Source of the DNA: an uncultured Pelagibacteraceae bacterium
GTDB lineage: Bacteria > Pseudomonadota > Alphaproteobacteria > Pelagibacterales > Pelagibacteraceae
NCBI GenBank assembly: GCA_902567785.1
Contig: CACFOR010000006.1
Location: forward strand, 1-50,968
Reading direction: 5' to 3'
Length of the DNA: 50,968 nucleotides
Each line of letters starts with the position of its first letter. Within the stretch, counting starts at the first letter, position 1. Shown here piece by piece: positions 8,671 to 18,760 of the stretch. The position numbers were made by a program, and so were the translations under genes. The notes beneath the pieces were generated by a model. The model searched no databases, was not told the origin of the DNA, and saw only the letters and a program-made list of their open reading frames with translations.

Positions 8671-9465
8671 TTATGGGGCTATTTTGATGATTTCTTCTAA
8701 CATATTAGATTTTTCCTCTAGATCCTTAAGGAGTGATTCACCAATAAGAAAGTTATTTATTTTTGTTTTATTGAATATTTCCTCTACATCTTTCGCATTT
8801 TTAATCCCACTCTCACAAACTATAGGTCCAGAATGATTATTTAATATTTTGTATAAATTATAAGTAGTATTAATGTCTGTTTTAAGAGTTTTAAGATTTC
8901 TATTATTAATTCCAACTATTGCATTTTTATAATTTAGAGCAAGTTTAGCTTCATCATCTGTATGAACCTCAACTATCGTGCTCATATTTAATTTATTAGC
9001 AATTTGATAAATTTCGTTAGCTACTTTGTCACTAACTATTGATAAAATAATCAAAATAGCATCAGCACCAAAACTTTTTGCAAGATATACTTGATAGGGA
9101 TCTATAAAAAAATCTTTGCATAAAACAGGTAATTTAACTTCTTTTTTAACATCTTCTATATGTTTCAGTTTTCCCAAAAAATACATTTCTTCTGTTAAAA
9201 TAGATAGACAAGAAGCTCCCGAATGAAGATATTGTTTTGCTATTGATTTTGGATCATAATTTTCAATAATAATTCCTGCTGATGGACTACTTTTTTTTAT
9301 TTCGGCAATTACAGATATTTTTTTTTCTAATAACTTTGATTTGAAATCAAGGTAATTATTGTATGAAGATATTTTTTTACTAAGATCTTTAATTGAAAAG
9401 GAATTTTTATATTTTTCTAAACTATCTTTTTTTGCATTAATTATTTTTTCTAGAGCATTTGTCAT
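8671..9465 (-). CDS. trpC: Indole-3-glycerol phosphate synthase TrpC
   Basis: TrpC closes the indole ring in tryptophan synthesis. The 264-residue TIM barrel shows the family motifs in order: IAEIKKSSPSAGII, LSILTEEMYFLG, LCKDFFIDPYQ, VGINNRNLKT and VCESGIK, with the expected Lys, Glu and Asn active-site residues. There is no fused TrpF domain. It starts inside the trpD stop (ATGA overlap of four bases). A 70-base gap follows before lexA, where moaC and moeA stand in many alphaproteobacteria. Confidence 0.96.
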   Translation of the reverse strand: MTNALEKIINAKKDSLEKYKNSFSIKDLSKKISSYNNYLDFKSKLLEKKISVIAEIKKSSPSAGIIIENYDPKSIAKQYLHSGASCLSILTEEMYFLGKLKHIEDVKKEVKLPVLCKDFFIDPYQVYLAKSFGADAILIILSIVSDKVANEIYQIANKLNMSTIVEVHTDDEAKLALNYKNAIVGINNRNLKTLKTDINTTYNLYKILNNHSGPIVCESGIKNAKDVEEIFNKTKINNFLIGESLLKDLEEKSNMLEEIIKIAP

Positions 9466-10454
9466 TTCATTAGTTTTGAAATATGGTTAATAACATTACC
9501 TGAAAGAATATGATCCCTTAATTTTTTGTAAGCTTCATTAAAATTATTTGATTTTTCTGAAACAATTAAACCTGCCGCAGCATTTAAACAAACAGCAATT
9601 GAAAAATCGTTATCTTTACCCTGAAAAATTTCTCTTATTTTTTCAGCATTATATACTGGATCTTTCCCTACAATATGTTCAAAACTCTTTGATTTAATAT
9701 TTAAATCTTTGGGGTTTAATATAAATTCTTTAATTTTTCCATTATTTAATTCTACAATCTTGGTATTAGCATAAGGAGAAATCTCATCAAGACCGTCTTC
9801 ACTATTTACAATTAAAGCTTTTTTTAAATTTAAATTTTTGAGTGCGTGAGCAAAAATATTTAGTAGTTTTTTATCAAAGACACCAACAACTTGTCTGTTG
9901 ACTTTTGCAGGACTGCTTAAGGGTCCTATTAAATTAAATATTGTTCTTTTTCCAATTTTTTTTCTAACTGGTCCAACATATTTCATAGCTGAATGGTAAC
10001 CTTGCGCAAACATGAATCCAAAATTATTAATATTTATACTTGATTCTACTTCTCTAGGCTTAAGATTGATGTTAATATTTAATTTTTCCAAAACATCGGC
10101 AGAACCACATTTTGACGATACGGATTTATTTCCATGTTTTGCAACTTTTACTCCAAAACTTGATAATAATAATGCTGCAGCTGTAGAAATATTCAAGGTA
10201 TTTTTTCCATCTCCACCGGTTCCACAAGTATCTATCGTATTATTTGGTACATTTACGGAAGTGGCTTTGTTTCTCAACACATGTACTCCGCCAGCTATTT
10301 CATCAGATGTTTCACCTTTTTCAGATGAAAGTATTAAAAAATTAAAAATTTCATCTTCTTTTAATTTTCCTGACATCATATTTTCAAAAGCATATTTACT
10401 TTCCTCAAAACTTAAATTTTCTTTATTTCTTAGTTTTTTTAATAAATGATCCAT
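9462..10454 (-). CDS. trpD: Anthranilate phosphoribosyltransferase TrpD
   Basis: TrpD transfers the phosphoribosyl group of PRPP to anthranilate. The 330-residue sequence shows the PRPP-binding GTGGDGKNTLNIST motif (residues about 82-95), KHGNKSVSSKCGSADVLE, and the NLIGPLSSPA segment. Length is normal. It abuts trpG with no spacer and overlaps trpC by four bases, so it is part of a tight trpE-G-D-C transcript. Confidence 0.96.
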   Translation of the reverse strand: MDHLLKKLRNKENLSFEESKYAFENMMSGKLKEDEIFNFLILSSEKGETSDEIAGGVHVLRNKATSVNVPNNTIDTCGTGGDGKNTLNISTAAALLLSSFGVKVAKHGNKSVSSKCGSADVLEKLNININLKPREVESSININNFGFMFAQGYHSAMKYVGPVRKKIGKRTIFNLIGPLSSPAKVNRQVVGVFDKKLLNIFAHALKNLNLKKALIVNSEDGLDEISPYANTKIVELNNGKIKEFILNPKDLNIKSKSFEHIVGKDPVYNAEKIREIFQGKDNDFSIAVCLNAAAGLIVSEKSNNFNEAYKKLRDHILSGNVINHISKLMK

Positions 10455-11024
10455 TTAATTATAATTTAAAAAATTTTTTAATAACTTCATCCCTTCAAGA
10501 GTTTTGATGCTTTCTGGATGAAATTGGACACCGTGGACATTGTATTTTTTGTGCATTATTCCCATGATTAATTTATCTTTGGTTTCCGCTGTAATTATTA
10601 AGTCTTTACCAAGTGTTTTTCTATCAATAATTAAACTATGATATCTAGTGGCAGTAATAGTTTTTTTTATACCTTTAAAAATACCTCTGCCGTTGTGTCT
10701 TACAAGGCTAGTTTTTCCATGCATCAATTTTTTAGCACCTATTATTTTTGATTTAAAAACTTGACCAATGATTTGATGCCCAAGACAAACTCCTAATATT
10801 GGAGTACTTCTGTAAAAATTTTTAACTATATTTATACAATTTCCAGCTTCATTAGGATTTCCCGGTCCTGGAGAAATTACTATTTTTTTATATTTATTTT
10901 TTTTAATTTTATTTATTTGAATTTTATTATTTCTATAAACTTCAACCTTACATTTAAGAGATGAAAAATAGTGATATAAGTTGTAAGTGAAACTATCATA
11001 GTTATCTATTAACAAAATTTTCAT
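10455..11024 (-). CDS. trpG: Anthranilate synthase glutaminase subunit TrpG
   Basis: TrpG is the class I glutamine amidotransferase that feeds ammonia to TrpE. It opens LLIDNYDSFTYNL, has the oxyanion segment SPGPGNPNEAG, the nucleophile in GVCLGHQIIG (Cys near residue 79) and the HPES motif (GVQFHPES) near the end. The 189-residue length fits. As in many bacteria this subunit may also serve PabB; no pabB is in the window. One base separates it from trpE. Confidence 0.96.
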   Translation of the reverse strand: MKILLIDNYDSFTYNLYHYFSSLKCKVEVYRNNKIQINKIKKNKYKKIVISPGPGNPNEAGNCINIVKNFYRSTPILGVCLGHQIIGQVFKSKIIGAKKLMHGKTSLVRHNGRGIFKGIKKTITATRYHSLIIDRKTLGKDLIITAETKDKLIMGIMHKKYNVHGVQFHPESIKTLEGMKLLKNFLNYN

Positions 11025-11025
11025 T

Positions 11026-12492
11026 TTAATTTAATGAACTTATTAAAGCTTTTGCTTTGTTCACTGTTTCAGCATATTCTTTTTCTGGAATACTGTCAGC
11101 AACTATACCAGCACCAGACTGTATATAGAATTTATTATTTTTTATTAGAGCAGTTCTTAAAGCTATACAAGTATCAAAATTTTTATCAGCCGAAAAATAT
11201 CCTATAGAACCTGCGTACATTTTCCTTTGTGATTTTTCAAGTTCATCTATTATTTCCATAGCACGGATTTTAGGAGCTCCAGTAACAGTACCAGCGGGAA
11301 ATCCAGATAACATTGTATCTAATAAAGTGTGTTTTTTATCAAATTTTCCCTCAACATTTGATACTATGTGCATTACGTGAGAATATTTTTCTATTTTAAA
11401 TTTTTCAGTAACTTTTACAGTATTTATTTTAGAAACCTTCCCTACATCGTTTCTTCCAAGATCTAAAAGCATAAGATGTTCAGCTAATTCTTTTTTATCA
11501 TTTAATAATTGTTTCTTATAAAACATATCCTTTTGAGGATTTGTGCCTCTGGGTCGAGTTCCAGCTATAGGTCTTATAGTTATTTTGTTATCTCTTAATC
11601 TAACTAATATTTCTGGACTACTACCAATTATTTGAAAATCATCAAAATTAAAAAAAAACATAAATGGTGAAGGATTATTTATTCTTAATTTTTTATATAT
11701 TTCCAAAGGAGATTTTGTAAGTTTTGCTTCAAATCTTTGGCTTAAGACAACCTGAAAAATATCACCTTTTTTAATATATTTTTTTGCTTTTAAAACTATT
11801 TCTTTAAATTTATTTTTTGATATGTTCGATTTAACCTTTAATTTATTAATTTTATCAACTTTATTAATTGGCTTCTTATGTATGTTCATAAAAGCTAGTT
11901 TTTTTAATAACTCAATATATTGAATTTGCTCTAAATAATATCTCCTATAATTTGTAATATTCTCATCACCATAGCAATTAACTATAAAATAAATTTTTTT
12001 AAGCATGTTGTCATGAATAATTATTGTTTTTGGTCTTATTAATCTTATATCTGGAATTTTTAGATCATCTTTGCATTGCCTGGGAATTTTTTCAATATAT
12101 CTAATAATATCATATGAAAAATATCCAGCTAACAGTGAGGAAATTTTTGGCAAATTTTTTGGTAATTTAAAATTAAAATTTTCAATAAGTTTTTTTAAAT
12201 AAGGATAGGGTTTTCCACCAACTATTCTCTTTTTTTTATTTTTTATTATATATATTTTATTCCTATTAAATTCCCAAATTATATCTGGATCGGCTCCTAA
12301 AATAGTATATCTACCTCTAATTCTTCTTTTTTCTACAGATTCAAAAATAAAACTATTTTTTTTAACTAAAAAATTATTAATTATGTTTTCAACTATTTTA
12401 TTATTTTTGCAATTAACTTTTTTAAATAATATTTGGTTTTTTTTGTTTTTATGTTTTTTTTTAAAGGTATTAAAATTTTTATTTATATTCAT
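11026..12492 (-). CDS. trpE: Anthranilate synthase component I TrpE
   Basis: TrpE makes anthranilate from chorismate in the first committed step of tryptophan synthesis. The C-terminal chorismate-binding domain shows FQVVLSQRFEAKL, SSPEILVRL, the PIAGTRPRG motif, HLMLLDLGRNDVG, GAPKIRAMEII and YAGSIGYFS. The N-terminal region carries FESVE with RGRYTILGADPD, corresponding to the LLES tryptophan feedback site. The first 30 residues are unusually lysine/asparagine-rich. Length 488 is normal. No leader peptide or attenuator is visible upstream; the gene overlaps the ppiD-like stop by one base, so it seems to depend on that gene's promoter. Confidence 0.96.
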   Translation of the reverse strand: MNINKNFNTFKKKHKNKKNQILFKKVNCKNNKIVENIINNFLVKKNSFIFESVEKRRIRGRYTILGADPDIIWEFNRNKIYIIKNKKKRIVGGKPYPYLKKLIENFNFKLPKNLPKISSLLAGYFSYDIIRYIEKIPRQCKDDLKIPDIRLIRPKTIIIHDNMLKKIYFIVNCYGDENITNYRRYYLEQIQYIELLKKLAFMNIHKKPINKVDKINKLKVKSNISKNKFKEIVLKAKKYIKKGDIFQVVLSQRFEAKLTKSPLEIYKKLRINNPSPFMFFFNFDDFQIIGSSPEILVRLRDNKITIRPIAGTRPRGTNPQKDMFYKKQLLNDKKELAEHLMLLDLGRNDVGKVSKINTVKVTEKFKIEKYSHVMHIVSNVEGKFDKKHTLLDTMLSGFPAGTVTGAPKIRAMEIIDELEKSQRKMYAGSIGYFSADKNFDTCIALRTALIKNNKFYIQSGAGIVADSIPEKEYAETVNKAKALISSLN

Positions 12493-13940
12493 TATTTGAA
12501 ATAATTTTTAGCAATATTTAAAGCCTTATAATTAATATCAATCTTATATTTTTTTTTAATATAACTGTCGTATGCATTAAATAAATTAGTTGTAATATTA
12601 ATTTTAGACAAGTTAAAATATTTTTCATAATTTTCTGCTTCTTTATCAATATTTACATTAGTAACATTATCAATAAAAATTAGGTAGTTTTGACTTAGAT
12701 CTAAATCATGTATTAAAATAACTTTTTTTATCGGAGCTTTGTAAATTTCATTAAGCATTTCCTTTTTAAGCAAACTTGTATCATTTTGATTTTTTATTTT
12801 TATTTTTTGTATAGAAATGTTTTTTTCAGATGAAAATTTATTAAAGTCAGACTTATTAAAATTATTTCCATTAATTTTTTTAATAATTTCATTGACAAAT
12901 TTTCCTTTGGTTTCGGATCCTAATTCGGAAATTATTCTTTTTCTTAAAGATTCATTTTTAATATTTTTCTCCACTATTTCAGTTTTTACGATTTCTAACA
13001 CAAAGTATTTATCTTGATCTTCAGCAAAAACAGTTTTTGTGTCATTAGAAATACTAAATATTCTTTTTATTATATTTTTAGAAAATATACTTTTTGACTT
13101 TAGGTCAATATCAAAACCTTCTTTATTTACAATAATAGCTTTTGTTTTTTCCAAGTTAAATTTTTGCTCAATGGAATTTAAATTTTCACCTTCCATTATC
13201 AAATCATCTATTTCATCTATTCTTTTAAAGAAAATATCGTTAAATTCATTTGTCCCAGTTATTTTTTCAGGAGTTAGCTCTAATACTTTTGCAGTTATAT
13301 GAGTCTCATTAAATCTTACTTTATTTTTTTCGTAATAATCTTTTATTTCATCATTTGTAAAATTTAATTGTTCGTTAAAAATTTTTTTTAGATTTATAAG
13401 TTGAATTTCTCTTTTTTGATTTATTTTATCATAAGAGTTATTCACTAAAAATTCTGAAGGAACTACACCTCCAGCAATAAATTCCATAAGTTGCTTTTTT
13501 TTTTCTTGTTCTGATAACCTATATTCAAAATTTGCAGCTGTAACATTGTTTTGAACAAGAAATTTTTCATACATAGTTCGAGAAAATTTTCCATCTTTTT
13601 TAAATTCTTTTTGATTCTTAATTAATTGACCTAAAGAATTATCAGATAGTTTTATTTTAAAATCTGTTATTTCTTTTTGAATTAATTTTTCACCAATGAA
13701 AACAGAAAGTAAATTTTCAATTTCTTTATCATCAACTGAACTGGGAACAGAGGTATATTTTTGTATAAAGTCAACAAACTCTTGAACAGAATATTTTTCT
13801 TTATCAATAACTACAACAACATTTTTGCTACCTCCTTTAAGTGAACTTCCCATGCCCCAAAATACAAAAGGGATAACAACAATACCCAAAAGTATTTTGG
13901 CGTAAATCGAAGATGAAAATTTTCTTATTGAACTTAGCAT
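12492..13940 (-). CDS. ppiD: PpiD/SurA-type membrane-anchored periplasmic folding factor
   Basis: The protein begins with a short cytoplasmic stretch and one membrane helix (about residues 14-34, AKILLGIVVIPFVFWGMGSS), then a large periplasmic part with the SurA_N-like chaperone region (YSVQEFVDFIQKY...EFEYRL-type helices, residues about 45-200). A parvulin domain should lie around 230-330, but its hallmarks are weak, as in E. coli PpiD, whose parvulin domain is inactive. At 482 residues it is shorter than enteric PpiD (about 620). A PpiD-type gene upstream of trpE is common in alphaproteobacteria. It is the first gene of the minus-strand run and diverges from tpiA with a 60-base shared promoter region. 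Confidence 0.82.
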   Translation of the reverse strand: MLSSIRKFSSSIYAKILLGIVVIPFVFWGMGSSLKGGSKNVVVVIDKEKYSVQEFVDFIQKYTSVPSSVDDKEIENLLSVFIGEKLIQKEITDFKIKLSDNSLGQLIKNQKEFKKDGKFSRTMYEKFLVQNNVTAANFEYRLSEQEKKKQLMEFIAGGVVPSEFLVNNSYDKINQKREIQLINLKKIFNEQLNFTNDEIKDYYEKNKVRFNETHITAKVLELTPEKITGTNEFNDIFFKRIDEIDDLIMEGENLNSIEQKFNLEKTKAIIVNKEGFDIDLKSKSIFSKNIIKRIFSISNDTKTVFAEDQDKYFVLEIVKTEIVEKNIKNESLRKRIISELGSETKGKFVNEIIKKINGNNFNKSDFNKFSSEKNISIQKIKIKNQNDTSLLKKEMLNEIYKAPIKKVILIHDLDLSQNYLIFIDNVTNVNIDKEAENYEKYFNLSKINITTNLFNAYDSYIKKKYKIDINYKALNIAKNYFK

Positions 13941-13941
13941 T

Positions 13942-13971
13942 TTGATTAAGACTATTTTATTGTTATATATT
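13942..13971 (+). promoter_or_regulatory. Possible sigma70 promoter for tpiA
   Basis: In the 60-base divergent spacer, TTGATT (13942-13947) is followed 18 bases later by TATATT (13966-13971), 30 bases before the tpiA ATG. In DNA this AT-rich, such matches are common by chance, so this is only a likely position. Confidence 0.35.
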
Positions 13972-14000
13972 TAGATACTCTATAAATTAATTTTTAAATC

Positions 14001-14759
14001 ATGACAAATAAATTAAAATATTTTGTTGGAAATTGGAAAATGTTTGGTGATTTTACGTCATTTAAAACAGTTAACAAAATTAATCAATTTAGTAGAAAGT
14101 ATAAAAAACTACATAAAAACAAAATTATTTTATGTGTTCCCAATACATTAATTTTTTTCTTCAACAAAAAACTTCAATCTAAAAACATTTCACTTGGGGC
14201 TCAAAATTGTCACTATTATCAAAACTATGGTCCTTTTACAGGTTCAGTGAATTCTCAGATGTTAAAAAAGACAGGAGCTGAATATATTATACTCGGACAC
14301 TCAGAGAATAGATCTGAGGGAGACACTGATAAAATAATAGAAAAAAAAATAAATTCTTCTATTAAAAATAAATTAAATGTAATTTTTTGCATAGGAGAAA
14401 GTTATAAACAGAAAAAAAATGGAAAAACTTTTTCAACACTTAGAAAACAAATGAAAAATTCATTAAAAAAAATTTCAAATTTAAATAAAATTATTTTAGC
14501 TTATGAACCTATATGGTCAATTGGAACTAATAATATACCCAAAGCTTCACAATTAAAAAAAACTATAAAATTTATTAAAAATGAATCAAAAAAAATACTT
14601 AAAATAAAAAAACCTATAAAAGTTTTATACGGTGGCTCTGTGGATCCAAATAATGCAAGATCTTTTTCTTTTATTAAAGAAATTGATGGTTTTTTAATAG
14701 GAAGAGCTTCACAATCGGCAAAAAAATTTATTGATATAATTGAAAACTACTATAAATAA
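14001..14759 (+). CDS. tpiA: Triosephosphate isomerase
   Basis: TpiA interconverts dihydroxyacetone phosphate and glyceraldehyde 3-phosphate. Motifs seen in order: GNWKM near residue 10 (catalytic Lys), LGHSENR (catalytic His near residue 95), AYEPIWSIGT (catalytic Glu) and YGGSVDPNNA (phosphate loop). Length 252 is typical. It would receive the product of the glycerol cassette located later in the window. It precedes secG by five bases; tpiA-secG-pyrG is a common alphaproteobacterial order. Confidence 0.96.
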   Translation: MTNKLKYFVGNWKMFGDFTSFKTVNKINQFSRKYKKLHKNKIILCVPNTLIFFFNKKLQSKNISLGAQNCHYYQNYGPFTGSVNSQMLKKTGAEYIILGHSENRSEGDTDKIIEKKINSSIKNKLNVIFCIGESYKQKKNGKTFSTLRKQMKNSLKKISNLNKIILAYEPIWSIGTNNIPKASQLKKTIKFIKNESKKILKIKKPIKVLYGGSVDPNNARSFSFIKEIDGFLIGRASQSAKKFIDIIENYYK

Positions 14760-14764
14760 CAATC

Positions 14765-15064
14765 ATGGAAAATTTAATATTAGTAATTAACATTATTTTG
14801 GCTGTCGTATTAATAGGAATTATACTTATTCAGAAATCAGAAGGAGGAGCGTTAGGACTAGGAGTTTCACAAGAAAGTTTTGTCTCCTCAAGATCAGCAA
14901 GCAGTTTTTTAACTAAAGCAACAGCAATAATTGCTACTTTTTTTATAATTACCAGTGTTTCTCTAACAATTATGTCAAAAGATCAGTTTTCTAGTTCTTC
15001 GGTTTTGGAAAAAATAGAAGAAGAGGAAGGTTCATCTGAACCAGAAATTCCAAAATCTGAATAA
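14765..15064 (+). CDS. secG: Protein-export membrane protein SecG
   Basis: SecG is the small accessory subunit of the SecYEG translocon. The 99-residue protein has two membrane helices (about residues 4-22 and 52-72) around the conserved cytoplasmic loop IGIILIQKSEGGALGLG, and a short acidic/serine-rich tail. Position after tpiA agrees with the usual order. Confidence 0.92.
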   Translation: MENLILVINIILAVVLIGIILIQKSEGGALGLGVSQESFVSSRSASSFLTKATAIIATFFIITSVSLTIMSKDQFSSSSVLEKIEEEEGSSEPEIPKSE

Positions 15065-15110
15065 AAATTTACCTTTAATTATAATAAAAAATTTAGTATA
15101 AAATACTTCC

Positions 15111-16736
15111 ATGGCGCGATATGTATTTGTCACTGGCGGCGTGGTTTCATCACTAGGAAAAGGTCTCTCTTCAGCTTCTCTAGCGGCATTGCTGCAACTA
15201 AGAGGTTTTAAAGTAAGAGTTAGAAAGTTAGACCCATATTTAAATGTTGATCCAGGAACAATGAACCCATTTCAACATGGAGAAGTTTTTGTAACTGATG
15301 ATGGAGCAGAAACTGATTTAGATATAGGGCATTACGAAAGATTTACAGGAATTTCTGCTACTCAGTCTGATAATATAACAACAGGTGGAATTTATAGTGA
15401 TATAATAAAAAGAGAGAGAAGAGGAGATTACCTGGGAGGAACAGTTCAAGTTGTCCCGCATGTTACAGATCGTATAAAAAAATTTATTTCCTACAATGTT
15501 AAAAAAGAAGATTTTATTATTTGTGAAATAGGAGGAACAGTTGGCGATATAGAAAGTTTGCCATTTCTTGAAGCAATCAGACAGTTTTCGAATGATATAG
15601 GAAGAAAAAATAGTTTGTTCATTCATTTAACTTTAGTTCCTTTTCTTAAAGCTTCAGGAGAACTCAAAACTAAACCAACTCAACATTCTGTTAAAGAATT
15701 AAGAAGTTTAGGAATTCAACCAGATATAATAATTTGTAGATCGGAAAAAGAAATTCCAAAAGCAGAAAGAAAAAAAATATCCTTGTTTTGTAATGTTCCT
15801 ATTGATAATGTTATAGAAACAGTTGATGTAAGAACTATATATGAAGCACCAATCAGTTTTCACAAAGAAAAACTTGATGATCAAGTGTTGTCTTATTTTA
15901 ATATAAAAAATAAAAAATCACCAAATCTTAGCAAATGGAAAAATATTACTTCAAAAGTTTTAAATCCAAGAAAAAATGTAAACATAGGTATTATAGGGAA
16001 ATATGTTAACCTTAAAGACGCATACAAATCTTTAGATGAGGCTTTAATTCATGGGGGAATATCAAATAATCTCAAAGTAAATTTAAAAAGAATAGATTCA
16101 GAAAATTTGAAACCCGAAAATATCAAACCACTGCTAAAAGATGTGTCTGGAGTTCTTATTCCCGGTGGGTTTGGAAAAAGAGGCAGTGAAGGTAAAATTG
16201 CTGCCATAAAATATGCTAGATTAAACAATATACCTTTCTTCGGCATTTGTTTTGGCATGCAAATGGCAGTTATTGAGGCTGCTAGAAATTTATTGAATAT
16301 AAAAAACGCTTCAACCAGCGAATTTGGGAATAATTGCACACCAGTTGTTGGATTACTTGAAGAGTGGCAAAAAGGAAAGAAAAAAATTAAAGGAAGTGAA
16401 AAAAATTTAGGTGGAACAATGAGATTAGGCTTATACGACGCTGTATTAAAAAATAATTCCTTGATATCAAAAATATATTCTGAGAGAAAAATTAAGGAAA
16501 GACACAGACATAGATATGAAGTAAATATTGAATACAGGAAAGATTTTGAGAAAAAAGGTTTTATTTTTTCTGCTTTGTCGCCAGACGGCATGCTTCCTGA
16601 GATAATAGAATTAAAAAATCATCCTTGGTTTGTTGGTGTTCAGTTTCATCCAGAGTTTAGATCGAGACCCTTTACACCTCATCCTCTATTTTCATCATTT
16701 ATTAAAGCAGCAGAATTAAATAAAAGGAGAAACTAA
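15111..16736 (+). CDS. pyrG: CTP synthase
   Basis: PyrG aminates UTP to CTP with glutamine as ammonia donor. The N-terminal synthetase domain (1-270) starts [16 protein letters not shown] and carries [21 protein letters not shown]; the C-terminal class I glutaminase domain has PGGFGKRG, the nucleophile in [11 protein letters not shown] and the HPEF triad motif ([12 protein letters not shown]). Length (541) is normal. The stop overlaps the kdsA start by one base (TAATG). Confidence 0.97.
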   Translation: MARYVFVTGGVVSSLGKGLSSASLAALLQLRGFKVRVRKLDPYLNVDPGTMNPFQHGEVFVTDDGAETDLDIGHYERFTGISATQSDNITTGGIYSDIIKRERRGDYLGGTVQVVPHVTDRIKKFISYNVKKEDFIICEIGGTVGDIESLPFLEAIRQFSNDIGRKNSLFIHLTLVPFLKASGELKTKPTQHSVKELRSLGIQPDIIICRSEKEIPKAERKKISLFCNVPIDNVIETVDVRTIYEAPISFHKEKLDDQVLSYFNIKNKKSPNLSKWKNITSKVLNPRKNVNIGIIGKYVNLKDAYKSLDEALIHGGISNNLKVNLKRIDSENLKPENIKPLLKDVSGVLIPGGFGKRGSEGKIAAIKYARLNNIPFFGICFGMQMAVIEAARNLLNIKNASTSEFGNNCTPVVGLLEEWQKGKKKIKGSEKNLGGTMRLGLYDAVLKNNSLISKIYSERKIKERHRHRYEVNIEYRKDFEKKGFIFSALSPDGMLPEIIELKNHPWFVGVQFHPEFRSRPFTPHPLFSSFIKAAELNKRRN

Positions 16737-17569
16737 TGACAAATAAATTAGTTAAATGTGGAAAATTAATTATATCTAATAATAGTCCTTTTACATTGAT
16801 AGCGGGACCTTGCCAATTAGAAAGTGAAAAACATGCATTAGATGTTGCTACGGAATTGAAAAAAATTACTGAGAAACTTAATCTAGGCTTGATTTATAAA
16901 ACTTCTTTTGACAAAGCTAACAGAACTAGCTTAAAAGGAAAAAGAGGTGCAGGACTTGAAAAGTCTCTTCCAGTTTTTGATAAAATACGTAAAGATTTAG
17001 AAATTCCAGTTTTAACCGATGTTCACACTCCTGAGCAATGTTCAATTGTATCTAAACATGTTGATGTTTTACAAATACCAGCTTTTTTATGCAGACAGAC
17101 AGATTTATTAGTTGCTGCAGCAAAGACTGGTAAAATCATAAATGTTAAAAAAGGACAATTTTTAGCTCCATGGGATATGACAAATGTTACGAAAAAAATT
17201 GAGGACTCTGGTAATAAAAATATTTTAGTTACAGAAAGAGGTGCCAGTTTTGGTTATAACACTTTGGTTTCTGACATGAGATCATTGCCCATTATGGCAA
17301 AGAGTGGTTACCCAGTAGTTTTTGATGCCACTCATTCTGTTCAACAACCTGGAGGAATGGGTGATAAAAGTGGAGGTCAAAGAGAATTTGTAGAATATCT
17401 TGCACGGGCAGCTATCGCTGTAGGTGTTGCCGCAGTTTTTATGGAAACTCATCCAGATCCAGACAATGCACCTTCGGATGGACCAAACATGGTCCCATTG
17501 TCAAAAATGCCAAGTTTGTTAAACCAACTGGTAGAAATTGATAAACTAATAAAGAATGGCAAAAATTAA
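16736..17569 (+). CDS. kdsA: 3-deoxy-8-phosphooctulonate (Kdo-8-P) synthase
   Basis: KdsA condenses phosphoenolpyruvate with arabinose 5-phosphate to give Kdo-8-phosphate for the lipopolysaccharide core. Seen: IAGPCQLES (near residues 23-31), [61 protein letters not shown] and the [14 protein letters not shown] segment. Length 277 is typical. It lies between pyrG (one-base overlap) and eno (14-base overlap), a standard arrangement in alphaproteobacteria. Confidence 0.96.
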   Translation: MTNKLVKCGKLIISNNSPFTLIAGPCQLESEKHALDVATELKKITEKLNLGLIYKTSFDKANRTSLKGKRGAGLEKSLPVFDKIRKDLEIPVLTDVHTPEQCSIVSKHVDVLQIPAFLCRQTDLLVAAAKTGKIINVKKGQFLAPWDMTNVTKKIEDSGNKNILVTERGASFGYNTLVSDMRSLPIMAKSGYPVVFDATHSVQQPGGMGDKSGGQREFVEYLARAAIAVGVAAVFMETHPDPDNAPSDGPNMVPLSKMPSLLNQLVEIDKLIKNGKN

Positions 17570-18755
17570 AAAAATCAAAGGCCGACAGGTTTTTGACAGC
17601 AGAGGAAATCCGACAGTAGAAGCAGAAATTTTTATTGAAGATGGTCATTATGCTTCCGCAATAGTTCCTTCTGGTGCCTCAACAGGAACTCATGAAGCTT
17701 TCGAATTAAGAGATATTGAAAATAAGAATTACCTTGGCAAAAGTGTTTTTAAAGCTGTTGAAAATATAAATGGACCAATCACAAAGGCTCTTAAAAATAT
17801 AGATATAAAAGATCAAGAAAAGATAGATAAAACTTTAATAGATTTAGATGGTACTGAAGAAAAGAAAAAACTTGGTGCTAATGCAATTTTAGCTGTTTCA
17901 ATAGCTTCATGTAAACTGGCGGCTATAGAAAAAAATGTTTCTTTATTTAAATATTTAGGAAATTCAAAAAAATACCAATTACCAATTCCACTTTTAAATA
18001 TTATAAACGGAGGTGTTCATGCAAAAAATAATTTAGATATACAGGAATTTATGATTAGACCTGAAAAAGTTAATACATTTTCTGAAGCCATGAGAAGAAG
18101 TTTTTTGATAATCCAGAATTTGAAAAAGATGCTTGAAAATACCAATGTTGGTGATGAAGGAGGTTTTGCTCCAAATTTAAAAAATAACGAGGAAGCAATC
18201 AAATTAATAATTGATGCTATTGAAAAATCTGGATTTAGTCCAAATGAAGATATTTCGATTTGCTTGGATGTTGCTGCAAATGAATTAAGAGAATCAAAGA
18301 CAATGGATTATTATTCTGAGTTAATCAAAAAATTTCCTATTAAATCAATTGAAGATCCATTTGCCGAAGATGATTGGGAATCATGGAAAAAAATTACAAA
18401 AAATACAAATATCCAGATAGTGGGTGATGATTTATTTGCTACCAATATTAAAAGATTAAAAAGGGGAATAGACGAAAAATCAGCTAATGCCATATTAATT
18501 AAATTAAATCAAATAGGTACAGTAACCGAAACTTTAAATGTTATTAATCTGGCTCAAAAAAATAATTTTAAAACAATAATATCACATAGATCTGGCGATA
18601 CAGAAGATACCTTTATAGCTGATTTGGCAGTTGCTACAAATTCCTCTCAAATTAAGACAGGTTCCCTAGCCAGATCTGAAAGAGTGGCTAAATATAATCG
18701 TTTATTAAGGATCGAAGAGGAACTTGGAAATTCTATAAAAATGGCTAAAGTTTAA
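17556..18755 (+). CDS. eno: Enolase, short form
   Basis: Enolase converts 2-phosphoglycerate to phosphoenolpyruvate. All catalytic landmarks are present: [18 protein letters not shown], the metal ligands in [19 protein letters not shown] and VGDDLF, the lysine in [18 protein letters not shown] and [10 protein letters not shown]. At 399 residues it is shorter than the usual 420-435. The main missing piece, about 15 residues, lies between the first metal-ligand Asp region and SIEDPF, where others have a longer hairpin. The C-terminal tail is also short. It should still be active. The start is inside the kdsA 3' end, confirmed by the [17 protein letters not shown] opening. Confidence 0.95.
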   Translation: MAKIKKIKGRQVFDSRGNPTVEAEIFIEDGHYASAIVPSGASTGTHEAFELRDIENKNYLGKSVFKAVENINGPITKALKNIDIKDQEKIDKTLIDLDGTEEKKKLGANAILAVSIASCKLAAIEKNVSLFKYLGNSKKYQLPIPLLNIINGGVHAKNNLDIQEFMIRPEKVNTFSEAMRRSFLIIQNLKKMLENTNVGDEGGFAPNLKNNEEAIKLIIDAIEKSGFSPNEDISICLDVAANELRESKTMDYYSELIKKFPIKSIEDPFAEDDWESWKKITKNTNIQIVGDDLFATNIKRLKRGIDEKSANAILIKLNQIGTVTETLNVINLAQKNNFKTIISHRSGDTEDTFIADLAVATNSSQIKTGSLARSERVAKYNRLLRIEEELGNSIKMAKV

Positions 18756-18760
18756 AATAG

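Noticed and set aside
10012-10449. 145-codon plus-strand open frame opposite trpD
   Set aside because: It is antisense to a clear TrpD with all motifs, has no ribosome site or recognisable domain, and arises from codon structure.
16049-16591. 180-codon minus-strand open frame opposite pyrG
   Set aside because: It lies wholly within the conserved glutaminase half of CTP synthase and shows no family features.
18017-18202. Short minus-strand frames inside eno, pstC, trkA and others as small genes
   Set aside because: They lie opposite highly conserved coding sequence and have no start signals or recognisable products.
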